Origin: Septoria linicola
Lineage: Eukaryota > Ascomycota > Dothideomycetes > Mycosphaerellales > Mycosphaerellaceae
Assembly (NCBI GenBank): GCA_024114885.1
Contig: CP099429.1
Span: 1,550,001 to 1,614,000, forward strand
DNA length: 64,000 nucleotides
Direction: 5' to 3'
Under the pieces are notes generated by a model that ran no database searches, was not told where the DNA came from, and was given only the letters and a program-made list of their open reading frames with translations. The translations under genes were made by a program, and so were the position numbers. Shown here in pieces: positions 29,570 through 40,144 of the stretch; the first letter of the stretch is position 1; every line of letters starts with the position of its first letter.

Positions 29570-30541
29570 ATGTCACCAAGAATTACTAGTGAGGCGAATG
29601 GCGAAGACATCGAAAAAGAGCCAATGCTTGAATGGCAAGCAACGAAGAAGTCATGGGGGCAGCAGTATCGACGAACTGTGTTCATCGTTCTGCTAACATT
29701 TGTTGTCTCAACCGCTGGATTCACGATACTATATCATGGATTCTCGACTCCATCATCTGTAGCCGCATCGTCAGGAGCAACGAAGCTTGCTGGCGAGGTG
29801 AACGGTCTGGTGCCTGAATGTGAGTTTGCCTTGTCTTTGACACTGCACGCAAGCTGATTGGAGATAGTCCCGCTCAGTGCACAGGTTTGGTCAAACAACT
29901 CACTCTACGGCCCAGAAGACGACATTCGTGACTTGCCCCAAGCAGAGATCGATCAGCTGATGAAGCGATGGAAAGACCTTATGCCACGTGAGTCCTGCAT
30001 CGACTCTAGCGCAAGGTGATCTCTCTAATACAGAAGTAGGCGGCTATGGCTTTGTGCCTGTACACGAGCCTGAGAAATACACTCTGGCACCTCCACTACA
30101 GTACGATGGCTTACCGCCACCCGATTACTACTACTCCATCACAGTCTTCCACCAGATGCACTGCTTGGTACGATCATACCTACCAACGCACAGAGGCAAT
30201 GAGGCTGACACTCGCTCTAGGATGCCATCCTGCACACATTCGTGAGCGATCGAACTGGATTCTCTCACGGAGCACACGATAAGCGGGAAGAGCAGCACTT
30301 TCACCACAGTCGGCATATACTACATTGCTTCGACTATCTGCGGCAGGCGATCATGTGCTACGGCGACACAGCACTTGAAGGCGCAGATCCTTACTCGATT
30401 GCGGAAGGGAGGGACAAGGTCACGATTGGGACGTCAGGGATTGGCACCACTCATATGTGTAAGAACTATGATGATATCAAGAGCTATGCTGAGGAGCATG
30501 CCAATCCGAGATGGAAGAGGCCATTGGAGAAGGAGCATTGA
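29570..30541 (+). CDS. UstYa-family (DUF3328) oxidative cyclase, copy 2 (UstYb-like)
   Basis: Exons 29570-29819, 29868-29987, 30034-30167 and 30221-30541 encode 274 aa. A transmembrane helix lies at about residues 36-55. The lumenal part begins VPEFPLSAQVW with YGPEDDI..LPQAEIDQLMKRW and contains the two signature motifs HQMHC (163-167) and HCFDYLRQ (203-210). The first motif ends at an exon junction, as in many family members. It is same-strand with copy 1, 448 bp downstream. In ustiloxin biosynthesis two such proteins act together on the precursor core, so a pair here is the expected minimum set. The C-terminal 40 residues end in a basic Arg/Lys/Glu stretch. Confidence 0.92.
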
Positions 30542-30789
30542 GCTGAGATCTGACATGCAGATAGCGATGCTTGACTCATAAATTTTGGCACGCCTGTGCT
30601 TTCCAGAAGCATCCAAGCCATTATCTAGCAGTGTATAACTTACGAAATCATACCTCTTAGCGAGTCCATGGTTTTGACTAACCGTGGAAGATCTTCATGC
30701 GCCATTGCGAGACCGTTCCTATCGATGACAAACCTGGACTTGGACGCAGATCACTTGTTACAATATGAGCATGCTAGAAACCCACCGTT

Positions 30790-33048
30790 CTACTCCTTAT
30801 CATCCTCCTCGTCATTCTTATCATCCTTCTTGTCATCCTTATCGTCTGAGCCGTCTGAGCGGTCCTCTTCTGAGCTGTCCTCGTCTGAGCTGTCCTCATC
30901 TGAGTCGTCTGAGTCATCTGATTCCTCTTTATTGCCCGAGTCGTGTTCGCTGGCCGCGTCACTCTCACCATCCGAGCCGTCTCCGAATGCCACGTGATCA
31001 TCTGCTGCCGGGTCGTCCGGGAGATGTGGACTTTCCTCACCTTTATCAAGTCCATCATCAGAAATGAATCGCTCGTCATCCTGAGAGCTAGACTCCTTCA
31101 ATGCTTCAACTTTACGTCCGAAATCAGGATGGACCCAGCCTATGGTAAGCTTGGGTTGCAGCACTTCACGATTTCGCGGCCAGTCTGCTGGAAATGCCAA
31201 ACGGTCCAGATACTCTGTTGAGTACTGTCCGTAGCAGCCTGCGAGAAACTTCTCATCGATACGACGGTTGACGGCTTTGGTGTTATTGACTGCGAGGTTG
31301 AGGCGGGCGTTCTCGATTCTGATATCCTCAAAGCCATGTTGAGGTCCAAAAGCTGCGGCAGTGGCCAGCTCCCGCTTGTTCACTCTTGTAGCATAGTCGT
31401 CAGCAGAGTCTTCGACAAAACCAAGCACGGTCAGATAGTGGTCAAAGGTGGGACTTCTCTTCGGATCTGCTCGTATGTTGCCTTGGCAGTCTCTTTCGCC
31501 AAAGCCGAGCAGTGCAAGAAACTGAGGAGTATGGTGGTCAGGGTCCTGACAGATTCTCATGCACTTGTCGAAAACTACATCCTTAGGTGTGCTGTGACAG
31601 TACTCCACGAGTTTAATGACAGTGTCGACCCAGGCGAGAGCGGCTACTGGGTCGAGGGTAGCTGCAGCTTGACGGAACTCAATAGTGTTCTTGAATCCCT
31701 GTATTGAGGATTCCTCACCAATAGCCACTTGAAGGGGCTTGATGTTGCCCAGGTTGAGTGTAGCCATGTGGTCCCTTTTCGTTTGAAGATCCCTGAGATG
31801 ACATATCTTCTCGGCTCTCTGTACAGTTCTCAGCCAAGCCATAGAGTCGTCAGCGCGGGCGTCAGTTTCAGCATCAGCATCATTGCCAAATATGCAGTGG
31901 GGAAATCCGGGGTCTGTAGTGCACGAAGTGTAATCCTCAGGCTCGTTGCGGAAGGCATGGGACATGAAAGCGAAATGAGCAGAAAAAGGGCGGTTGTACG
32001 CTTCACTCGTCGGAACCAAAGCAAGGTCTCTGTTGTCTTGGTCGCCATCGGGCTTCGGAGGATTTAACATCAAGATACTTCCCGTGATGCGATTGCGGGG
32101 ATGCATGTTGTCGATAGCTCGCTCGTTGGCTGTATACATTGACACGACGTTTTGGATCGTCTCCAAGGGAAGCGTTCTCTGACTTCTTGAAGATGCTCCG
32201 TTACCGATGTGGACATGGAGACCGCAGTTATCGTTGACAAGCAAACACCAGGCACCACCGTCGAAGATCTGCGAAGAATCCAGAAAGGCAGACCTGAGCA
32301 AGATATAAGTAGCCTCGATCTCTTCTTGATAAGTCACGGCCGGCGTGTGTGCGCAATCGCTGCGGGGATCTGCACTGTGATCGTTAGCTGCTCCAAGTAT
32401 CCTGCTAATGATCTCGATGCCGAACGCATCAATCTTGCGCCTACTTGTTTCCTTCTCAGCCCCGAAACTTTTTTCCAACTCACCCGGAGATGCAGTGTCA
32501 TCATGACTGACAGTCCAGCTGTCGTGGCCTTCGTACTTGGCAATGCGGTCTACATCAGTGATGTCGCGCGGGGGAAGATTGTTCAAACGAAGGTGAAATG
32601 GATGCCTTTGGGTACAACGCTCGCAGGTCTTGTGCGCAGGGCGCGACAGGGCGTCGTGTACGGCTCGTTTTCCTGCTCTCAGTGCGGCATACTGGTCTTT
32701 CTCGTCTGGTTTGTCAAACTTACTGGGTATCTCGGTGTTTCGCAAGAGTAAGCATTCGATCTCGACTCCAAGAGTCAAATTCATTGGTTCCATCGGGCCT
32801 GGCCCTTTGCTGTCATATTCTTCATTAATTCTCGCCTGGACTGCTTGTGCGTATCTAGTGGCCTCGGCTTTATCCTGTCTATGCTGTTTCTTGAGCTCGT
32901 CTGCTTGTTTTTTCTCCTCCTTGGTCATCTTGACCGTATCTTTCTCCTTACTCCGATCGTTCCTGTTATGGATGGTGTCAATCCGACTTACCATCTGCTG
33001 CAAGGTGAGCCCTTGGAACTCAGCCGGTAGTCCTGGTATGGTATACAT
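30790..33048 (-). CDS. Putative amidoligase (Amidoligase_2, glutamine-synthetase-like fold)
   Basis: This uninterrupted frame encodes 752 aa from the ATG at 33048; the frame stays open 270 bases further upstream (842 aa), but that part looks non-coding. Motifs of the Amidoligase_2 family appear in order: LTLGVEIECLL (91-101), NCGLHVHIGN (about 271-280) and NTIEFRQAAATLDP (about 453-466), with Glu/His residues suited to metal-ATP binding as in glutamine synthetase-like COOH-NH2 ligases. The last ~90 residues are an extremely acidic Asp/Glu/Ser tail. No signal peptide is present, so it is presumably cytosolic or nuclear. Family members are predicted to form amide bonds on peptides or small molecules; the substrate is unknown. 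It ends 248 bp from the second UstYa gene, tail-to-tail. Confidence 0.82.
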   Translation of the reverse strand: MYTIPGLPAEFQGLTLQQMVSRIDTIHNRNDRSKEKDTVKMTKEEKKQADELKKQHRQDKAEATRYAQAVQARINEEYDSKGPGPMEPMNLTLGVEIECLLLRNTEIPSKFDKPDEKDQYAALRAGKRAVHDALSRPAHKTCERCTQRHPFHLRLNNLPPRDITDVDRIAKYEGHDSWTVSHDDTASPGELEKSFGAEKETSRRKIDAFGIEIISRILGAANDHSADPRSDCAHTPAVTYQEEIEATYILLRSAFLDSSQIFDGGAWCLLVNDNCGLHVHIGNGASSRSQRTLPLETIQNVVSMYTANERAIDNMHPRNRITGSILMLNPPKPDGDQDNRDLALVPTSEAYNRPFSAHFAFMSHAFRNEPEDYTSCTTDPGFPHCIFGNDADAETDARADDSMAWLRTVQRAEKICHLRDLQTKRDHMATLNLGNIKPLQVAIGEESSIQGFKNTIEFRQAAATLDPVAALAWVDTVIKLVEYCHSTPKDVVFDKCMRICQDPDHHTPQFLALLGFGERDCQGNIRADPKRSPTFDHYLTVLGFVEDSADDYATRVNKRELATAAAFGPQHGFEDIRIENARLNLAVNNTKAVNRRIDEKFLAGCYGQYSTEYLDRLAFPADWPRNREVLQPKLTIGWVHPDFGRKVEALKESSSQDDERFISDDGLDKGEESPHLPDDPAADDHVAFGDGSDGESDAASEHDSGNKEESDDSDDSDEDSSDEDSSEEDRSDGSDDKDDKKDDKNDEEDDKE

Positions 33049-36030
33049 TTTGCTTATGGACTGTGAAGTCGTAATCGTGCTTGACGTAGATACAAATAAC
33101 TCGAACCAGTCGAGAGTGCTTAGAACGGTAGTAAGTAATCCACCAGGGAGTAATGCGACTGTGGAGAGTGCTTGAGTATTGCCATCTCGAATGTAGGACG
33201 ATGAGCTTAGGTATACAGATTGATCGGACAAAGCCAGCATAATTGGGCATTCATTCTTTGACACGCGCCAGAAATAGTCGTTGTATCTGCGGAAAGAGCG
33301 ATCAGCACAAAGGGTCACAATGGCATTGCAGCGACAGTCAAAGGATGCTCTTGCGGTGCGCCATCTCGATTGTCATATCGTATGACAATGCCAAGTAAGC
33401 CTCGTGCAATATCGAGTCAGCAAAGGGACAGTTTGACGAGGGGGGGGGGGGGGAATATATCGAATCTACACATGGCTCAATGTCAGCGCTTTCACGGTGA
33501 CCCTTGGGACTCCTGCCGTTCCCGTTCACCAATATCGATCAGCCCCTCGTAGATCTAACCCTGCTCAATGAAAGGTGGCGATGTTCCAAACGCTGCTGGA
33601 CTTCTTGAGTTTTCCCGTTGTCTTGTAGCGTGGCGTGCACAGGAAAGACAAAGCAAATACGTTGATTTTTCGGGGATCTTTAGATAGGTCGAGCAGAACC
33701 ATGTGGCCGATCACGATGCACTGTGATAGCGCTTGTAAGTGTCCTGAAGTCAAGTCGTAGTCGTGGCAACTCCGCAGTACTTTCGCCCTTCTCGGCAGCG
33801 ATTGCGTGCATATGTCTGTCGAGGACAAAGTCCTGCGACCTTCCTGTTGAAGTCTAGTAGCCGAATATGGCACAGTGGAAGGCACTGTCGTTGTTTTCAG
33901 GCTTCTTCGGACTAAGGGTTCCACCATCAGGAGGAGTGAAGTCGCTGGTGAACAAGGCGATACCAGTAGAAAACGTGCTACGAGCCCCTTGGATGACTCC
34001 CAAGACTCCGGTAACCGGTACACAAAGGGCAGAAGCAGCTGCGAATCATTGGACAAGCGATAGCTGAGCTTTCTGCAGATGTGTGGTCCAGAGCAGGTTG
34101 TTCTTCGTGCCTCAGCGAAGTCTGTGCCAAGACAGATTGAGCGCCCCGACTGTCGCTATTCCGCAGTCACATGCGAAAGTCTGCTGAGAGAATGCCTATG
34201 AAATGGCAGTGCCCTCGCCGAAGGACGTGGCGACCGACCCGAGCATTGGTCAGCGTCTGGCCTGGACCTAGCGAGCATATCTTGACGTTATGCGTTCCTG
34301 CATATTGCCGAAGGTCTCGTACAAGATCCTAGCGTTCAGTACGATGCCTTTGCACTTGTTGAAGTGATGTGAAGCGCCTAACACCTGTCCGCACCAGCTG
34401 TATGCCATTGACATTCTCGCAGTCGGCGTGCTTGAGGTGCTTCCTTTGTGCTTAGATCCCAGACGATATCAAGTTGCTCCTCATATACAGATGTTCCCAG
34501 ATTGTGGGTAAGATATGTGCAGTCATTTCGCTTGTGGATGCCGAGCATTTGCAATCGTGTTAGATTGCCAAAAGCGGAAGTTACGACGTATACCAAGGAA
34601 GGCACGTTTCCTGTGCTCTTTAAATCATTAGATCTAGTCATCCTTACTTGGCCGTATTTGCACTGCTACATGGTGTCCTTGAACTCCTCCACTGCCACTC
34701 TACCAGGATTTCTCTGTCCTCGGACCACAACTCGGTGGCACAACTGGACTGCACACGCACATACGCATCGCATGATCGCATGACGTGCGGTTCCATCGTA
34801 AAGAAGATGATGCTGCTGACATAGAAGTCCACCTGCGAGGCCACGATGATGCCAGATGATGACGGAGAACTGGAACTGCCTAGGATGACAACTTTCTCCG
34901 GAAGTTCGGGCTCTTCCTCATCCAGCCCGAGACAACGCGAAGGATAGCACATCAGACGTGAAGTGAGTGTTTGCCAGCTGATCAGAGGTATGAAGCACAG
35001 ATTTGTGCAGATGGCCAGTGAGATGCTATCTGCGGCCGTGCGGGCGTCGCCAGAAATTGCACGTATCGCTTGAAGGCCAACGAGGCGGATTTGGTGACAT
35101 CCGTCGGTCTCGATCTGGCCTGGCCCAGCAGATGAGTGGCCCGCTTTTGCAAAACTGCAAAACGCTCTCACACAAATTCTCACGCTGGGGCCCACTTCAC
35201 AGCCGTCTTACGCGACAGGATGGATGTTTTCACATGCTACGTGGAGGAGGGCACGACACGCTGCACCCAGGGACGTCCTCGCGAAGCTGCCAAGGCACAA
35301 CTTCACCACTTCACGAGCTCTCAGCTGAGCAAGCCACTTGCCTCCACGTGGAAAAGCGTCCGCCCTACGGCTTCCATGCACACGAGCTGACCGGGCTGGC
35401 GTCGAATCGCTGAGCCACGTGAGACCATACCTGATGGAGGTCCGCTCCGCTATCGTGGCAGCGCAACTTGCAAGCTGTGCAAGGGCTCTGCGGCTGGAGC
35501 TTCCACTAACGAAGCACGACCGATCGATGCTCGTCATGTCGAAAGTATTTGACCAGTCGCAGTGCACAAATTTGTGTAGCCGGGCTTTCTTTCGAAGAGC
35601 TAGAGCTGCACAGAACACCAGGTTGCGCCCAGCCAAGAGAATTTTCCAAGGCGCTTTGCCTGTACAAGGCTACTTCTAATCTCTCGCCCTTCAGTAACCG
35701 AGGGACCGACGCCACTGATCGCATTACGTTTAGACCCTCCCGCCAACGTGCAGCTTCTGCACCAGTAGTGGGTCGTACTTAACCAACAACGATGCGCGCC
35801 CAGGAAGTCGCGCGCTCGTGCATCTCAGACTCTTTGCGACGTCGTTCCTTTGCTACGATTTGTCTGTCGTGTCTCTTCTCCCAAGACATTGACAGCCTCA
35901 GCTCGGTGGCAAGGTCGCAGAACACTCTTGGAAATACTTCATCGGACATTGTATAGAAGTGCGCAGATACGAAACAGATATTTACCCCACTTCAGTGCTC
36001 GCAGCTCCTACACCGGCAGTAACGTACCGC
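33049..36030. other. Gene-poor 3-kb interval
   Basis: This lies between the amidoligase and the amino-acid permease promoter. Many short frames occur, the longest being 184 codons at 34644-35195 on the minus strand, but none shows a domain, signal peptide or plausible exon chain. I see no gene. A 14-G homopolymer is listed separately. The region could hold decayed sequence or a lineage-specific gene I cannot recognise. Confidence 0.5.
33440..33453 (+). repeat. Poly-G homopolymer (14 nt)
   Basis: Fourteen consecutive G residues lie upstream of the amidoligase gene. Such runs are rare and length-unstable; a sequencing or assembly length error is possible. Confidence 0.9.
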
Positions 36031-36232
36031 CCAGAGCGACAACACCCAGAAGCGATAACCCCAAATTCTCGAACCCAGAAGCGACAAACCGTATAGCGAT
36101 CCCTGAACACACTGCCACTACTGTGTGAGAAAGATAAGGGTACACGAGTAGCGCCCATAGCGCCAATCTCTTGCTATCTGATAGGCCACGAACGGACCAG
36201 CCCAAAAGCGACAACACCCGAACGCGCCAATC
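36031..36232 (+). repeat. Degenerate AGCGACAA(CACCC) repeats with GATA sites upstream of permease
   Basis: Short imperfect repeats of the form AGCGAYAA followed by C-rich sequence occur at about 36034, 36050, 36080 and 36206, with related AGCGCC(A/C) words between. The same stretch has three HGATAR-type motifs: CGATAA (about 36053), AGATAA (about 36131) and TGATAG (about 36179). GATA factors such as AreA/NIT2 control nitrogen permeases in filamentous fungi, which fits the APC permease starting at 36329. The binding is inferred from motif and context only. Confidence 0.5.
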
Positions 36233-36328
36233 CTTCGTGTGAAAAGCCATTGCTGCATGTGTGATTGATCGCGTTACATATCAACAGAACGTGCCTGCCA
36301 TCAGCGACAAACCCTCACCTCAGCAACC

Positions 36329-38245
36329 ATGTCGAAAGCCGAGCTTTACAATGGCGCCCCGACCAGCTATGCACCGGCCCCGGAAGACACCTACCGAAGA
36401 ACATCAAAGCTGTCCAATGGGCTGGGGAAGGAGGACCGCTATGGCAACGACGTAATGACTGACGGTCCTCGTCGCCTGAACTCCGTGGGCAGCGTTGCAG
36501 ACGATGTGCTTGCTGCTATGGGTTACACGCAGGAGCTCGTTCGCAACCGATCGACCCTCAGTGTTGCGTTCATGTCATTTGTGCTGGCTTCCGTCCCCTA
36601 CGGCCTCTCCACAACACTCATCTATCCCCTGACGAATGGTGGCCCGTCTACTGTCATATGGGGTTGGTGTCTTGTGTGTGCATTGATGCTGTGTGTCGCT
36701 ATCTCGCTCGGGGAGATCACTTCGGTACGTCACGATATATGTGAAGGTCTGGGCCTTTTGAGCTCGACAGTCTTTGCTTGCCACGAGTGCAGGCCTAGAG
36801 CGGCTAGGAATGGACCTCTGTGTCGTCGTGAAGAAGATCTTGGCTAAACTATTCTGCAGGTCTACCCCACCGCTGGAGGTGTTTACTTCCAGACATATAT
36901 GTTGTCTCCGCGATGGTGTCGTAAGCTAGCAGCCTGGATGACTGGCTGGTGCTTTGTTCTTGGTAACATGATCATCACTCTCTCTGTCAACTTCGGTACC
37001 ACGCTTTTCTTGATCGGATGCATCAACATTTTCCGGGGTGAACCATACCTGGATGTGGTCACCAACGAAATGACCACCGATGGAATATTCGTCACGGAGC
37101 CCTACATGATCTACCTCATCTTTATCGCCGTCACTTTTGTTTGCACCGCGATCTCCGCACTCCTCAACAAGCACTTGCCCCTGATTGATACACTTACGGT
37201 CGGCTTCACCTTTGTTGGTGTCCTCGCCATCATCATCTGTGGACTGGCCATCGCCGCCGAAGGTCGACGAAGTGCATCATATGCTTTCGGCCATTTCGAA
37301 GTGCTTTCCGGCTGGAATCCACCCGGGTGGGCTTTCTGCATTGGACTTTTGCATGCTGCATACGCTACTTCCGCTACTGGTATGGTCGTCAGTATGTGCG
37401 AGGAGGTACAAAAGCCAGCCGAGCAGGTGCCAAAGGCTCTTGTGGGCGCGCTCGTTCTCAATTGGGCATGTGGCTTCATCTTCCTAGTGCCATTGATGTT
37501 CGTCCTTCCTGACTTGGTGGCCGTCACCACGGATCCTACTGGCCAGCCCCTCCCAGCCATCCTTGGACGCGCCATCGGCAACCAAGGAGGCGCTTTCGCG
37601 CTGTGTGTACCGATCATCATCCTTGGATTCTTCTGTGGTACCGGCTGCACGACTGCCGCTTCTCGTTGCACCTGGGCTTTTGCCCGCGATGGTGCCATCC
37701 CAGGCTCTCGCAAGCTCAAGTTCGACACTGTCAACCGGAAGCTTGACATCCCACTCAACGCCATGCTGCTCGTTGTGGTCGTTCAGCTGGTCCTCGGTGT
37801 AATCTACCTTGGCTCAACATCGGCATTCAACGCGTTCAACGGATCTGGTGTCATCTTCTTGACTCTGAGCTATGTTATTCCAGTCGCCGTCTCTTTCTGT
37901 TCAGGACGAAAGAAGCTCGTTGGAGCCAGGTATAACTTTGGTGCCTTTGGAGCATTCTGCAATGTAGTTGCTATGGGTAAGCTGTTTCCTACTTCATCAT
38001 TCTACCTTCTTATGCTGACCTTGTAACCTGCAGCTTGGTGCGCTTTCGCCATTCCACTGTTCTCGATGCCAACGTACCTACCCATCGATGCCATAGGCAT
38101 GAACTACGGTTCAGTCGTGTTCGTGTTTGGCGTGGGTGTCGCCCTTGCGTGGTACTACATCTGGGGCCGCAAGAACTACTCCGGCCCTCGTGTCGACGAA
38201 GATCCTGTTGCAGGTGACTTCTCGCCAGAGACATCGTTCCAATGA
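36329..38245 (+). CDS. APC-family amino acid/GABA/choline permease
   Basis: Exons 36329-36724, 36860-37976 and 38034-38245 encode 574 aa. The hydrophilic N-terminus (about 70 residues) leads into about 12 transmembrane helices. Family features include SVPYGLSTTLIYPLTNGGPSTVIWGW, SLGEITSVYPTAGGVYFQ (consensus of the ACT subfamily; the first intron falls between S and V), and an SMCEEVQKPAEQVPKA loop. This subfamily comprises yeast Hnm1 (choline), Uga4 (GABA) and Aspergillus GABA/choline permeases; substrate cannot be decided. It acts in the plasma membrane. GATA motifs upstream suggest nitrogen regulation. Exon 3 encodes the last helices and a short acidic tail. It is the nearest transporter to the RiPP-like locus, but amino acid permeases are not usual peptide exporters. 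Confidence 0.9.
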
Positions 38246-38802
38246 GCGCAATATACATAGCATAGCATGCAATCCATCTTCTTTACACACAAGCCCTCTC
38301 ATGCAGCAACGCATGTAGGCAGATATTGTCACATTGTGTGCTGGCTGAATAGGAAGGCACCGCAACTTCGCCCGATAGCACATCGCCGCGTGCACTTATG
38401 CTTGTGGACTCGCAGCTCGCTGAGTTGTAATAATCATCTACGGCAGACCGCTCTCTGTGCGTCGGCTATAAGGTGCGACTAGATGAAGTAGTTCGTGCTT
38501 GGCGCAAGATCGACATCTTATAAGATGACAGCAAGATCTGGTTTGCCGACGGAACAGGCCGAGGCCTATCACCGACCGCAGATTCTACCGGACAAAGTCA
38601 CGATGCCTGTTTGTGAAGTGTGTGCTTGTATCGTCGGCTTGCATGCTTCTGCAGCGCCACAGACGAGCACATGTTGGATAATGTTTCGCTATCCGTGGCC
38701 AGGCTGTTAGTCCGAAGTATACAATATGCGTAGACGACGCGCCGACGAGGGCCGTTCCATTTCTCCTCTGACTTTGAGTCTGTCAAGAGTCTATGAAGAG
38801 TT
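38246..38802. other. Intergenic region
   Basis: This 557-bp spacer lies between the permease and the first CFEM receptor, both on the plus strand. I see no gene. Confidence 0.55.
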
Positions 38803-40095
38803 ATGAGGCTCTTCGTACGCCTGCTCGCTGTCGCTGTGTTTATTAGCAGCGTTCATGCTGATGTGCGTCTCTCCCAGCGGAACGAGGTCAATGTGACGGC
38901 TCAGCAAGAGCTGCCGATCTGCTCAGTACGATGATGCGGCATCAAGATCTTTGAATTTGGTCAGAAGCTGATCAGCATGTAGATCGATTGTGCCAGAAGA
39001 GTATCCGAGCAGACAGGAATTATTTGCCAGCCCGCCGACCCATGCTACTGCAACAGCAACACTCCTCGAAGCACGGCGTTGCGACAATGTCTTCGGACGA
39101 CATGCACTCTTGACGAACAATTGATCTCGCAGCGATTTCAGGCATCCGCGTGTCAGTATCTAGTTAATGACAGACAAGCCAAAATTCGCGAGGTCATTTA
39201 TCCTCTATCTGGACTCGCGGTTCTGTTCACAGCCGCTCGACTATTATCGCGGTGGCCGAGATTGAATGGAGCGGGCTACTGGTGGGACGACTTCGTCGTC
39301 GTGCTCTGTGTGATTCCAGTTGTAGTCTTCCCAGTCGACTCCGAGATGAATCTACACTACGGGCTGGGACGCGATATGTGGTCTCTCGATGCTGATCAGC
39401 TCACCAACTTCCTCTTATGGTTCTACATCGCCGAGCCACTGTATATTACTGCGACACGCCTGACGAAGCTATCGCTCGTGCTGCTGTATATGAGACTGTG
39501 GCCGGAGAAGAGCGCATTACGGTATACTTGCATGACAGTCGCTATTCTGCTCATTCTCTCGATCCCTGCTGGCTTCCTCCCGGTGCTGCTACAGTGCATG
39601 CCGGTATCGTACTACTGGAAACATCTCGAGCTAGGCACGACCGGCACTTGCATCAACCAGACTATTCTGTCGATCGCCAATGCTGTCATCGTCATCGCCT
39701 TCGACGTTGTGGTCCTGCTGCTACCCGTTCGGAATCTGCTCAACGCACGCGTGCCTTGGTCAACCAGACTTGGCGTGCTGAGCGTCTTCCTGGTCGGCTT
39801 CGCAGTAATCGCTTGCAGTGGAGTCCGTGTCTCATACATCTCGTTGTACTCGAAGACTAGCATGAATATCACGTTTGACTACCGTGGTCTGGCAATGTGG
39901 AGTCACATCGAGGTATACCTCAGCTTGGTTTGCTGCTCCATGCCGCAAATGCCAGGGCTTGTCCGCCGGGTCTGGACGTTGCTCACCACGAGGCCCAGGA
40001 CAAGATTCGAGTCTGACAGCAGTGGCGCTGAACGTGCAAGCACGAAACTTTGGGGCGATAAGTATGCTCCGCAAGTCGATACAAGTCGAGGCTGA
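38803..40095 (+). CDS. CFEM-domain PTH11-like seven-helix receptor
   Basis: Exons 38803-38925 and 38983-40095 encode 411 aa. Exon 1 gives a signal peptide (RLFVRLLAVAVFISSVHA) and the first CFEM cysteine; splicing (GTACGA...TGTAG, 57 nt) restores LPICSIDCARRVSEQTGIIC and the remaining cysteines, eight in total, ending in CTLDEQ...FQASAC. Seven hydrophobic helices follow, including WWDDFVVVLCVIPV (helix 2) and a LYITATRLTKLSLVLLYMRL segment (helix 3), typical of the fungal rhodopsin-like PTH11 family. A ~50-residue cytosolic tail ends it. These receptors are proposed to sense surface or host cues; in Magnaporthe PTH11 is needed for appressorium formation. A model starting inside exon 2 would lose the signal peptide and half of CFEM. 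Ligand unknown. Confidence 0.88.
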
Positions 40096-40144
40096 AAATG
40101 ATGGCGTCCATCTGTCGACGAGAAAGGATTCTACAACGAGGACA

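Noticed and set aside
33049..33318. N-terminal 90-codon extension of the amidoligase
   Set aside because: The extension has no family match and looks like random upstream sequence; the ATG at 33048 gives a sensible start.
34644..35195. 184-codon minus-strand frame in the gene-poor interval
   Set aside because: No recognisable domain and no consistent neighbouring exons; it could be decayed sequence, but I cannot support a gene.
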